From the NCBI RefSeq assembly GCF_026339935.1, contig NZ_JAPEPX010000001.1, positions 1,052,501 to 1,116,500 of the forward strand: a DNA stretch of 64,000 nucleotides, given 5' to 3'. A model generated the notes under the pieces. The model saw only the letters and a program-made list of their open reading frames with translations, ran no database searches and was not told the origin of the DNA. Every line of letters starts with the position of its first letter. Position 1 is the first letter of the stretch. This DNA is from Streptomyces sp. NBC_01551. GTDB lineage: Bacteria > Actinomycetota > Actinomycetes > Streptomycetales > Streptomycetaceae. The translations under genes and the position numbers were made by a program. This document shows positions 34,434-42,477 of this stretch, in pieces.

Positions 34434-34462
34434 GTGGGAGCTGGAAAGCGTGGTGGCCGGGG

Positions 34463-36007
34463 CTACTCGGCCGGGCCGGATCCGGCGGCCTGGTCGAGGC
34501 GGAACGCCTCGTTCCCGAGGCCGATGCGGCTGTGCGCCCCGGGGTCGCGGCGGCGCAGCACGAGGCCGCTCGCGAGCCCGACGAGGGCGGCGGCGGCGAT
34601 GATCGCGGGCAGTACCCAGCTGAGCGCGGAGCCCTCCTCGGCGCCGACCAGGACGCCGAAGTCCTTGACGGTGTAGACGGCGATGCCGATGAGCGCGAGC
34701 CCGGAGAGGCCGGCCGCGACGAGCCGCCAGACCTGGGCACCGGCGGTGCCGCGGCGGACGAAGAAGGCGATGACGGCGATGGAGGCGGTGGCCATGAGGA
34801 GCGTCACACCGAGGGCGCCGACGCTGCCCATCCAGGTGAACAGGTGCAGGACGGGCGCGGTCGGGTCGCCGGCCGGCATGTCGTCGGTGAGGGCGAAGGC
34901 CAGGACGACGACGGCGGCGACGCCGGTCTGGAGGAGCGAGCCGGTGCCGGGGGCGCCGGTGCCGGGGTTGGTGCGGCCGAAGGCGGCCGGGAGCAAGCCC
35001 TCGCGGCCCATGGCGAAGGCGTAGCGGGCGACGACGTTGTGGAAGCTGAGCATGGCCGCGAACATGCCGGTGACGAAGAGCACGTGCAGGACGTCGGTGA
35101 AGGTGGTGCCGAGGCGGCTCTCGGTGAGCTGGAACAGCAGGCCCGGTCCGGCGTCGGCGGAGGCCTTGACCACCTCGGAGGGGCCGGTGGCGACGGTGAG
35201 GGCCCAGGCGCTGAGCGCGAAGAACAGGGCGACGAAACCGACGGCGAGGAACATCACCCGGGAGACGACGATGTGCGGCTTGCTGGTCTCCTCGGCGTAG
35301 ACCGGGGACTGCTCGAAGCCGACGAAGGCGGCGATGCAGAAGCACAGGGCGGTGCCGAGGCCGGCGCCGCCGAGGGTGTCGGGGTTGAAGGCGTGCAGGG
35401 AGAGGCCTTCGGTGCCGGGCTTGGCGAGGGCGGCGAGGTCGAAGATGACGACGAGGACGCACTCGATGAGGAGGAGGACGCCGAGCACCTTGGCGTTGAG
35501 GTCGATCTTCAGCCAGCCGAGGGCGCCGGTGGCGGCGACCGCGAGCAGGGCGGGGATCCACCAGGCGATCTCGATCTCCAGGTAGGTGGCGAAGAGGCCG
35601 GAGATCTCGAAGCCGAGGATGCCGAAGACGCCGACCTGCATGGCGCTGTACGCGACGAGGGCGACGACCGAGGCGGCGGCTCCGGCGGTGGGGCCGAGGC
35701 CGCGCGCGATGTAGGCGTAGAAGGCGCCGGCGTTGTGGACGTGCCGGCTCATCTCGGCGTAGCCGATGCTGAACAGGGCGAGGACGGCGCCGAGGATCAC
35801 GAACAGCAGGGGCTGGCCGACGATGCCCATCACGCCGAAGGTGGTGGGCATGACACCGGCGACGACCATGAGGGGCGCGCTGGCGGCCAGGACCGAGAGC
35901 AGCAGTCCGGCGGTGCCGAGGCGGCCCGCGCGCAGGGCGCGGTCCTCGCCCTTGTACGTGCGTATCTCGGCCGGGTTCGAGGCCGTGGTGGATCTGCCCG
36001 TCGGCAT
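34463..36007 (-). CDS. APC-family permease, unknown substrate
   Basis: 514 aa, about 12 to 14 membrane helices. N-terminal polar tail (about 30 residues) and helix-1 region LLLSVLAASAPLMVVAGVMP; then IGYAEMSRHVHNAGAFYAYI and IAAFVGFEQSPVYAEE, a pattern of the broad amino acid/polyamine permeases. It differs strongly from the neighbouring permease (32805), so this is not a recent duplication. The TPR-like gene lies 87 bases upstream and could be co-transcribed. Confidence 0.8.
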   Translation of the reverse strand: MPTGRSTTASNPAEIRTYKGEDRALRAGRLGTAGLLLSVLAASAPLMVVAGVMPTTFGVMGIVGQPLLFVILGAVLALFSIGYAEMSRHVHNAGAFYAYIARGLGPTAGAAASVVALVAYSAMQVGVFGILGFEISGLFATYLEIEIAWWIPALLAVAATGALGWLKIDLNAKVLGVLLLIECVLVVIFDLAALAKPGTEGLSLHAFNPDTLGGAGLGTALCFCIAAFVGFEQSPVYAEETSKPHIVVSRVMFLAVGFVALFFALSAWALTVATGPSEVVKASADAGPGLLFQLTESRLGTTFTDVLHVLFVTGMFAAMLSFHNVVARYAFAMGREGLLPAAFGRTNPGTGAPGTGSLLQTGVAAVVVLAFALTDDMPAGDPTAPVLHLFTWMGSVGALGVTLLMATASIAVIAFFVRRGTAGAQVWRLVAAGLSGLALIGIAVYTVKDFGVLVGAEEGSALSWVLPAIIAAAALVGLASGLVLRRRDPGAHSRIGLGNEAFRLDQAAGSGPAE

Positions 36008-36094
36008 GGCGGCGTCCTTTCGCGGGGCGGTGGTGGCGGGGCGTGAGCGGGGGCGGTGCGGGGCCGTGCGGGGGCGGTGCGGGGCCTTTCGGCG

Positions 36095-37042
36095 CTAGGC
36101 GGAGCCGAGTGCGGCGTTGCGGGCGGCGAGGAAGGCCTTGTGCGGGTCGAGGTCCGGGTAGGACCAGGGGGCGCGGGTGGCGTGCCGTCCGATGCGGTGG
36201 AAGAGGGCGGCGGCCTCGGCGGGGCGGCCCTCGCAGAGTTTGGCGTGGGCGAGGAAGTTGAGGTCGACCCGGTTGCGGGGGTGGTCCTCGCGCTCCCACT
36301 CCAGCCACCAGTCGAAGGCGGAGCGCAGCACCTGGCGGGCCCGGCGGCCGGACCAGTGGTCGGCGGCGCTCTCGAAGGTGTGGCCGTGGGTCGCGGCGAG
36401 CACCCGGTAGCGCTCGGCGTGCGCGATGACGGGGAGCACCGCGAGCGGGGAGTCGGCCGGGGACTCCTCGGCGGCCCAGGAGGCGAAGTCGTAGACCTCG
36501 TGGAGCGGGTCGTGGCCGACTGCGGGGGTGCGCTCGGCCAGCTTGGCGACCATCAGGTGGTGGGCGTGGTGGTGCTCCCGGTGCCGGGCCCGGACCTGGT
36601 CGAAGTGGCGGCTGAACTCCTCCTCGGAGCCGAAGGCCCGGGAGAGCAGGAGCAGGCCGAGCCAGGGCGTGGGGTCGCCGGGGTGCAGGGCGGCGGCGCG
36701 GCGGCAGGCCTCCTCTGCGGCCTGGGGGGTGCCCTTGCCGCGCAGGGCGGCGAAGACGGCGGCGCAGGCGAGGAGGGTGGCGGCGTCGACGCTGTCGGGT
36801 TCGGCGAGCAGCCATTCGCGGGCCCAGGCGGTGGCTGCGGGGGTTTCGGCGAGGACGACGACGCGGTGGCCGCGGCGGTCCCAGTCGTCGCCGGTGCCGG
36901 CGAGGAGGGCGCGGGCCCTGGACCACCTGCCCTGGGTGAACTGGCTGCGTACGTCGACCAGTTCGGTGTCGCAGAGGGCGGAGTCGAAGAGCTGCGCGTC
37001 CCGCTTGCGGGCGCGGGGAAGGGGCGGCGGGGGCGGGGACAC
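36095..37042 (-). CDS. Unrecognised helical-repeat (TPR-like) protein
   Basis: 315 aa, soluble. Helical repeats are suggested by recurring segments such as RSQFTQGRWSRARALLAG, EEACRRAAALHPGDPTPW and LCEGRPAEAAALFHRIGRH. A His-rich patch (RHREHHHAHHL) lies in the middle. GTG at 37042 is preferred because GGAGGG is placed 8 bases upstream; the frame is open to 37096 without a ribosome site. No catalytic motif seen. Function unknown; co-transcription with the permease gene downstream is possible. Confidence 0.7.
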   Translation of the reverse strand: MSPPPPPLPRARKRDAQLFDSALCDTELVDVRSQFTQGRWSRARALLAGTGDDWDRRGHRVVVLAETPAATAWAREWLLAEPDSVDAATLLACAAVFAALRGKGTPQAAEEACRRAAALHPGDPTPWLGLLLLSRAFGSEEEFSRHFDQVRARHREHHHAHHLMVAKLAERTPAVGHDPLHEVYDFASWAAEESPADSPLAVLPVIAHAERYRVLAATHGHTFESAADHWSGRRARQVLRSAFDWWLEWEREDHPRNRVDLNFLAHAKLCEGRPAEAAALFHRIGRHATRAPWSYPDLDPHKAFLAARNAALGSA

Positions 37043-37272
37043 CGCGGGTTCCCTCCAGGACGCGGGCGCGGGCGGGCAGGCGGGCAAGGGGGCCACCCGG
37101 CGAGCGCATCCGGATGATCACGCACAGCAAAGCGGTACGCACAGCTCCGCGTCAAGGTCCAGGCCACTGGGTGGCGTGTTTCAACTGGTGTGACGAGGGG
37201 GTGAGTTGAGGCGCCCGTTCCGGTTGCGGGGTGGGCGCGGGGCCGGGCCGCCGGCCGTCGTAGGGTCGGGGA

Positions 37273-37704
37273 ATGACCGACTATGACGATCTTCCCCCGT
37301 ACCTGCTGGGGTTCCCCGGACCGATGCGCGACGAGCTCGTGGCGGCCGTGCTGAGCGGCGCGAAGACCGCGACGACGGGGCTGCTCCCGGAGTACGAGGC
37401 GGAGGGCGAGCCGCTGCCGGTGCCGGGTGAGCGGAGCCTCCTGATGGACTCGGCGGAGCGCGCGGTGGCGGTGGTGGAGGTGACGGACGTACGGGTGGTG
37501 CGGCTCGCGGAGGTGGACCTGCGGCACGCGCTGGACGAGGGCGAGGGGTACGCGTCCGTGGCCGAATGGCGTGCCTCGCACGAGGGGTTCTGGCACAGCG
37601 AGCCGGTCCGCGAGGCGCTGGGGGACCCGGGGTACACGGTGGACGACGACACGCTGGTGGTGATGGAGCGGTTCCGCGTCCTCGCCCGGCTCCCGGTCGC
37701 CTAG
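37273..37704 (+). CDS. ASCH-domain protein
   Basis: 143 aa. RNA-binding-like ASCH/PUA fold: GAKTATTGLL, the SLLMDSAERAVAVVEVTDVRVV strand pair and the helix EGYASVAEWRASHEGFW are typical. Members may bind RNA or hydrolyse modified nucleosides (E. coli YqfB is an amidohydrolase of acetylcytidine; known). No closer function. It is followed directly by the 19-base tandem repeats at 37705. Confidence 0.85.
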   Translation: MTDYDDLPPYLLGFPGPMRDELVAAVLSGAKTATTGLLPEYEAEGEPLPVPGERSLLMDSAERAVAVVEVTDVRVVRLAEVDLRHALDEGEGYASVAEWRASHEGFWHSEPVREALGDPGYTVDDDTLVVMERFRVLARLPVA

Positions 37705-37834
37705 CCGGGGCGCGGCCGCCTGACCGGGGCGCGGTCCCCTGACCGGGGCGCGGTCCCCTGACCGGGGCGCGGTCCCCTGACCGGGGCGCGGTCCCCTGAC
37801 CGGGGCGCGGTCCCCTGACCGGGGCGCGGCGGGG
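37705..37834. repeat. 19-base tandem repeat array between convergent genes
   Basis: Five exact copies of CCGGGGCGCGGTCCCCTGA from 37724 to 37818, preceded by one variant (37705-37723) and followed by a partial one from 37819. Each unit could make a small GGGG...CCCC stem. It begins at the stop of the ASCH gene and ends about 40 bases before the stop of the FAD dehydrogenase. A tandem-repeat terminator or a variable-number locus is possible. Confidence 0.85.
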
Positions 37835-37873
37835 CCGCAGCGGCCGGACGACCGCCGCGACCCCGCCCCGGGG

Positions 37874-39529
37874 TCAGGAGACCGCCGCGGCGGCCGCGCG
37901 GCCGGCGGCGCGGCCGGAGAAGATGCAGCCGCCGAGGAAGGTGCCCTCCAGTGCGCGGTAGCCGTGGACGCCGCCGCCGCCGAAGCCGGCCGCCTCGCCC
38001 GCCGCGTACAGGCCGGGCAGGGGGGCGCCGGACCCGGTCAGGACACGGGAGGAGAGGTCGGTCTCCAGGCCGCCCAGGGACTTGCGGGTCAGGATCGAGA
38101 GCCGGACGGCGATCAGCGGGCCCGCCTTCGGGTCCAGGATCCGGTGCGGCGCGGCGGTGCGGATCAGCCGGTCGCCCAGGTACTTGCGGGCGCCGTGGAT
38201 GGCCGTCACCTGGAGGTCCTTGGTGAAGGGGTTGGCGATCTCCCGGTCCCGGGCCACGATCTCGCCCCGAACGGTGGCCTCGTCGAGGAGGTCCGCCCCG
38301 GTCACCGCGTTCATGCCGCGCACCAGCGCGGCCAGGTCCCGCTCGACGACGAAGTCCGCGCCGTGGTCCATGAACGCCTTGACCGGCCCGGGCACCGCCT
38401 GCCGCGCGCGGTCGACGACGCCGCGGACGGACTTCCCGGTCAGGTCCGGGTTCTGCTCGGAGCCCGAGAGGCCGAACTCCTTGCCGATGACGCGCTGGTT
38501 GAGCACGAACCAGGTGTGGTCGTGGCCGGTCTTCATGATGTGGTCGAGGGTGCCGAGGGTGTCGAACCCCGGGAAGAGCGGTACGGGCAGCCGCTTGCCG
38601 GTGGCGTCCAGCCAGAGGGAGGACGGGCCGGGCAGGATGCGGATGCCGTGCTTGTCCCAGATCGGGTTCCAGTTGCCGATGCCCTCGGTGTAGTGCCACA
38701 TCCGGTCCTTGTTGATGTGGCTGGCGCCCGCCTCCTCCGCGATGCCCAGCATCAGGCCGTCCACGTGCGCCGGGACCCCGGAGAGCAGCCGGTCCGGCGG
38801 GGTGCCCAGGCGGGCGGGCCACTGTTTGCGCACGAGGTCGTGGTTGCCGCCGATGCCGCCGCTGGTGACGATCACCGCCTGGGCCCGCAGGGAGAACTCC
38901 CCGGTGCTCTCGCGGCCGCTCGCGGTGCCCCGTACGGCGTCCGAGGGCGCCAGGATCTCGCCCGTCACGGTGTCCAGGGCGCCCGCGGTGCGCCCGAGGC
39001 CCGTGACCCGGTGGCGGAACCGGAGCTGGACGAGGCCGCGGGCCACCCCGGCGCGGACCCGGCGTTCGAAGGGCTCGACCAGGCCGGGGCCGGTGCCCCA
39101 GGTGATGTGGAAGCGGGGGACGGAGTTCCCGTGGCCGTTGGCGTCGTAGCCGCCGCGCTCCGCCCAGCCGACGACGGGGAAGAAGCGGACGCCCCGGGCG
39201 TGCAGCCACGGCCGCTTCTCGCCGGCCGCGAAGTCCACGTACGCCTCGGCCCAGCGGCGCGGCCAGGCGTCCTCCTCGCGGTCGAAGCCGGCGGTTCCGG
39301 ACCAGTCCTGGAGGGCGAGTTCGCGGCTGTCCTTGATCCGCATCCGGCGCTGTTCGGGCGAGTCGACGAAGAAGAGACCGCCGAAGGACCAGTGCGCCTG
39401 GCCGCCGATGGACTGCTCGGGTTCCTGGTCGAGCAGGATGACCTTGCGGCCCGCGTCGACGAGCTCGGCGGTGGCCACGAGGCCGGCCAGCCCGGCCCCG
39501 ATCACGATCACGTCTGCGTCGTACTGCAT
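37874..39529 (-). CDS. FAD-binding dehydrogenase (KstD/fumarate-reductase-like fold)
   Basis: 551 aa. ATG at 39527-39529, with GGAGGA nine bases before it (a GTG two codons earlier is too close). N-terminal dinucleotide fold DVIVIGAGLAGLVATAEL; substrate-cap region in the middle; C-terminal FAD part GAPLPGLYAAGEAAGFGGGG and a GTFLGGCIFSGRAAGRAAA end. It belongs to the flavoprotein group that includes 3-ketosteroid 1-dehydrogenases and fumarate-reductase-like enzymes; its own substrate is unknown. No steroid genes nearby. Confidence 0.82.
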   Translation of the reverse strand: MQYDADVIVIGAGLAGLVATAELVDAGRKVILLDQEPEQSIGGQAHWSFGGLFFVDSPEQRRMRIKDSRELALQDWSGTAGFDREEDAWPRRWAEAYVDFAAGEKRPWLHARGVRFFPVVGWAERGGYDANGHGNSVPRFHITWGTGPGLVEPFERRVRAGVARGLVQLRFRHRVTGLGRTAGALDTVTGEILAPSDAVRGTASGRESTGEFSLRAQAVIVTSGGIGGNHDLVRKQWPARLGTPPDRLLSGVPAHVDGLMLGIAEEAGASHINKDRMWHYTEGIGNWNPIWDKHGIRILPGPSSLWLDATGKRLPVPLFPGFDTLGTLDHIMKTGHDHTWFVLNQRVIGKEFGLSGSEQNPDLTGKSVRGVVDRARQAVPGPVKAFMDHGADFVVERDLAALVRGMNAVTGADLLDEATVRGEIVARDREIANPFTKDLQVTAIHGARKYLGDRLIRTAAPHRILDPKAGPLIAVRLSILTRKSLGGLETDLSSRVLTGSGAPLPGLYAAGEAAGFGGGGVHGYRALEGTFLGGCIFSGRAAGRAAAAAVS

Positions 39530-39631
39530 GGGCACCCGTCCTCCGGTCGCTGTGGTGGGGCAGATCCTTGGCTACGGAGCGGTAACCAGTCAACAGTGGT
39601 GGCCGGATGGCCGCGTGGTTGGATGATCGCC

Positions 39632-40153
39632 GTGAGTGCCGCTGATGAAGTACTGGACGTGGTGGACCGGGACGACCGGGTGACGGGGCGGGCGCCGCGC
39701 GGGGAGGTGTACGCCCGCGGGCTGCTCCACCGGTGCGTGTTCGTGCTGGCCAGGAACCCCGAGGGGCGGATCTTCGTGCACCGGCGGACCGCGTCGAAGC
39801 TGGTGTTCCCCTCGGCCTACGACATGTTCGTGGGCGGGGTGCTGGGCGCCGGGGAGGACTACGCGGGCGCCGCGCTGCGCGAGGCCGAGGAGGAGCTGGG
39901 GGTGACGGGCCTGGGGCAGCCGGAGCCGCTGTTCAAGTTCCTGTACGAGGGGCCGGGCGGGGCCTGGTGGTCGTACGTGCACGAGGTGCGGTGCGAGCTG
40001 CCGGTGTCGCCGCAGGCGTCGGAGGTGGCGTGGCACGCCTGGCTCACGGAGGAGGAGCTGGCGGCGCGGGTGGCCGACGGGGTGTGGCCCTGGGTGCCGG
40101 ACGGGCTGGAGGCCTACCGGCGGCTGCGCGCGTACCGGGAGCCCCGCCAGTAG
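39632..40153 (+). CDS. NUDIX hydrolase (YfcD-like)
   Basis: 173 aa. Perfect NUDIX box GGVLGAGEDYAGAALREAEE followed by ELGV (GX5EX7REUXEEXGU). The N-terminus (EVLDVVDRDDRVTGRAPRGE) and LHRCVFVLARN resemble the isopentenyl-diphosphate-isomerase-like NUDIX proteins such as E. coli YfcD. Activity toward a nucleoside-diphosphate-type substrate is inferred. GTG at 39632 gives the conserved start; an ATG three codons earlier (39623) is equally possible. The DUF202 genes follow at short distance. Confidence 0.85.
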   Translation: MSAADEVLDVVDRDDRVTGRAPRGEVYARGLLHRCVFVLARNPEGRIFVHRRTASKLVFPSAYDMFVGGVLGAGEDYAGAALREAEEELGVTGLGQPEPLFKFLYEGPGGAWWSYVHEVRCELPVSPQASEVAWHAWLTEEELAARVADGVWPWVPDGLEAYRRLRAYREPRQ

Positions 40154-40162
40154 ATTGGCCGG

Positions 40163-40561
40163 GTGATCGAATTCGCCAAGGATGTCCGGCTGTGGTTCGC
40201 GCCGCAGCGGCTGAGGGACGAGGGCGAGACTCCCGACTACCGGTTCTCGCTCGCCAACGAGCGCACCTTCCTGGCCTGGATCCGGACGGCGCTGGCGCTG
40301 GTGGGCGGTGGTTTCGCGGTGGACCAGTTCCTGCCGGACCTGCGCTGGGGGGTGCGGGTCGGGATGGCGCTCGCGCTGCTCCTGGTGGGCGCGGCGTGTG
40401 CACTGCGGGCGGTGAACCACTGGGTGCGGTGCGAGCGGGCGATGCGGCGGGCCGAGGACCTGCCGCTGTCGCGGTTCCCGGTGGTGCTGAGCCTGGGGGT
40501 GGGACTGGTCGCGGTGGCGATGGTGGTGGTCGTGCTGCTCGGCTGGACGACGGGGCGGTGA
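40163..40561 (+). CDS. DUF202 (YidH-type) membrane protein
   Basis: 132 aa with three predicted membrane helices (about 38-58, 60-82 and 108-128). Conserved family signature SLANERTFLAWIRTALALVG near residues 29-48. Starts nine bases after the NUDIX gene and is followed by a second DUF202 gene 4 bases later; probably one transcript. Function unknown. Confidence 0.85.
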   Translation: MIEFAKDVRLWFAPQRLRDEGETPDYRFSLANERTFLAWIRTALALVGGGFAVDQFLPDLRWGVRVGMALALLLVGAACALRAVNHWVRCERAMRRAEDLPLSRFPVVLSLGVGLVAVAMVVVVLLGWTTGR

Positions 40562-40564
40562 GCG

Positions 40565-40897
40565 GTGAGCCCTTCCGGCGGCGGCTCCGGCGCGGTGGCG
40601 CGCGACGCCGGGCTCCAGCCGGAGCGGACCCGGCTCGCGTGGCGGCGTACGACGCTGGCGTGCTCGGTGGTGGCGGTGCTGGCCCTGCGGGCGGCCCTGC
40701 GCGGCTCCGGCTCGCCGACGGAGGTGGGCGGGGCGGCGGTGATCGCGCTGGTGTGGGTGGCGTTCCTGTGGGCGGCGCACCGGCGGATCCGGGAGCTGGC
40801 GGCGGACCGGCCGCCGGCACTGGCGCCGCGCACGTCGCTGGCGGTGGTGGCGTGCACGGTGGCGCTGGCGGCGTTCGCGGTGGCGGTGATCCTCTGA
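40565..40897 (+). CDS. DUF202-like membrane protein, second copy
   Basis: 110 aa, three hydrophobic segments. The DUF202 signature is shorter: GLQPERTRLAWRRTTLACSV. GTG start four bases after the preceding DUF202 stop, so coupled translation is likely. Paired DUF202 genes are common in actinobacteria and the products may form one membrane complex (inference). Confidence 0.82.
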   Translation: MSPSGGGSGAVARDAGLQPERTRLAWRRTTLACSVVAVLALRAALRGSGSPTEVGGAAVIALVWVAFLWAAHRRIRELAADRPPALAPRTSLAVVACTVALAAFAVAVIL

Positions 40898-40990
40898 GCC
40901 GCTGATGTGATGGTCCGCCTTGTCGCGCGTCCCCACGCCACTGGGGGACAGAACGGGCGATCCCGGATGATTCGCACTAGCCTCGGCCGC

Positions 40991-41287
40991 ATGACGACCT
41001 TGCACCACGAACACCCCACGCACGAGCACACGCACGGCCCCGGCTGTGGCCACACGGAGGTCGAACACGGCGACCACGTCGACTACGCGCACGACGGCCA
41101 CCTGCACCGCGAGCACTCCGGGCACTGGGACGAGTGCGAGCCCTCGGGCCACACGGCCCACGCCGACCACGACCACGCCCACCGCCCGGGCTGCGGGCAC
41201 GAGGCGGTCCCGCACGGGGACCACGTGGACTACGTCCACGACGGCCACCGCCACGCCGAGCACGACGGCCACTACGACGACCACTAG
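40991..41287 (+). CDS. Small histidine-rich, two-repeat metal-binding protein
   Basis: 98 aa with 28 His (29%), rich also in Asp, Glu and Gly, no signal peptide. Two tandem copies of one pattern: a CGH, then HGDHVDYAHDGHLHREHSGH in the first and HGDHVDYVHDGHRHAEHDGH in the second. Three Cys (two GCGH and one DECEP). The composition implies zinc, nickel or copper binding, as a buffer or metallochaperone. No Zur-box palindrome was recognised before it. ATG at 40991 begins the His-rich part; earlier in-frame Met codons (40907) lead through unrelated sequence. Name and partners unknown. Confidence 0.8.
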   Translation: MTTLHHEHPTHEHTHGPGCGHTEVEHGDHVDYAHDGHLHREHSGHWDECEPSGHTAHADHDHAHRPGCGHEAVPHGDHVDYVHDGHRHAEHDGHYDDH

Positions 41288-41388
41288 TGCGGTCACGGCA
41301 CCAGGGTCCCCACCCCCTGCTCTCCCCCGGCGCCGTGACGGCTGGCAGGATGCCGACTGCCTGTCACAGCGAGCCGGGGAGAGCGCAC

Positions 41389-42300
41389 ATGACCGTCGAC
41401 GAGCCCTACGTCGTCCAGCCCGCCGCCGGGGTCCACGCCTACGTCCAGCCGGACGGCGGCTGGTGCCTCAACAACGCCGGCTGGGTCAGTGACGGCGGCC
41501 GCACGCTGCTCATCGACACCGCCGCCACCGAGCGGCGGGCGCTGGCGCTGCGCGACGCGGTGGTGGCGGCCGGGGCGCCGCTGCCGCGCATGGTGGTCAA
41601 CACCCACCACCACGGAGACCACACCTACGGCAACGGCGTGTTCGCCCCCGACGCACTGATCCTCGGGCACGACAACGCGCGGGCCGAGCAGCTCGCGGCC
41701 GGACACCAGCTGGAGATGATCTGGCCGGCCACCGACTTCGGGGCCATAGAGATCACCGCGCCCGACCTCACGTACAGCGACCGGACGACCCTCTACGTGG
41801 GCGACACCGAGGTACGGGTCATCCACCCGGGCGTCGCGCACACCACCGGGGACTCCCTCGTCTGGCTGCCGCGGCAGCGCACCGTGTTCACCGGCGACCT
41901 GGTCTTCGCCGGGGGGACGCCGTTCCTGGCGATGGGCTCGCTGGCCGGGTCGCTGCGGGCGCTGGAGCTGCTGCGCTCGCTGGGCGCGGAGACCGTCGTA
42001 CCGGGGCACGGGCCGCTGACCGACCCCTCGGCCTACGACTCCACCGAGCGCTACCTGCGGTACGTGGCCGAGCTGGCCGGGGAGGGCCGGGCGAAGGGCC
42101 TGACCCCGCTGGAGGTGGCCCGGCAGGCGGACCTCGGCGAGTTCGCGGCCTGGCGGGAGAGCGAGCGGCTGGTGGCGAACGTACACCGGGCGTACGCGGA
42201 GCTGGCCGGGGAGCCGGAGGGGGCGCCGCTGGACATCCTGGCGGTGCTGCGGGACATGACGGTGATGAACGGCGGGACGCCGATCCTCTGCCACGCCTGA
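41389..42300 (+). CDS. MBL-fold metallo-hydrolase (cyclase-like/beta-lactamase fold)
   Basis: 303 aa. Zinc motif HxHxDH as H73-x-H75-x-D77-H78 in NTHHHGDHTYG, then HPGVAHTTGDS and VFTGDLVFAGG for further ligands, and VVPGHGPLTD near the end. The N-terminus MTVDEPYVVQPAAGVHAYVQ has a ribosome site GGGGAGAG close upstream. Similar proteins include quinoprotein-relay and MBL hydrolases of unknown substrate. Its stop is at 42300, before the TetR-site region of the next operon. Confidence 0.85.
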   Translation: MTVDEPYVVQPAAGVHAYVQPDGGWCLNNAGWVSDGGRTLLIDTAATERRALALRDAVVAAGAPLPRMVVNTHHHGDHTYGNGVFAPDALILGHDNARAEQLAAGHQLEMIWPATDFGAIEITAPDLTYSDRTTLYVGDTEVRVIHPGVAHTTGDSLVWLPRQRTVFTGDLVFAGGTPFLAMGSLAGSLRALELLRSLGAETVVPGHGPLTDPSAYDSTERYLRYVAELAGEGRAKGLTPLEVARQADLGEFAAWRESERLVANVHRAYAELAGEPEGAPLDILAVLRDMTVMNGGTPILCHA

Positions 42301-42408
42301 CCGGGGCGGGCCCCGAGCCGGATGGGGCCCGGCCCTCGAGCCGGATCCGGCCGGGCCCCGCGCCCGGCCGGTCCGGGCCGGACTCGTCGGCCGCTCCCTC
42401 TGGACGGC

Positions 42409-42426
42409 ATACCGACTGGTCGGCAT
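42409..42426. promoter_or_regulatory. Candidate operator of the TetR at 46227 (site 1)
   Basis: ATACCGACTGGTCGGCAT, an 18-base palindrome with 7 of 9 positions paired, 52 bases before the phosphotransferase start. Its left 12 bases ATACCGACTGGT recur exactly (inverted) at 49670-49681 before the SDR/ligase/TetR operon. Its place between a hairpin-rich tail and the start codon suits a repressor site. Confidence 0.6.
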
Positions 42427-42477
42427 GATGGCTCTCGTTCGTTTCGTCGTCGTCAACTCCGTACGGAGGCGCGCACC

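Noticed and set aside
37705..37834. Possible CRISPR array
   Set aside because: The 19-base units are directly abutting with no spacers, and no cas genes are nearby.
40898..40990. Zur box before the His-rich gene
   Set aside because: No recognisable TGnnAATGnnnnnCATTnnCA-type palindrome was seen in the short gap.
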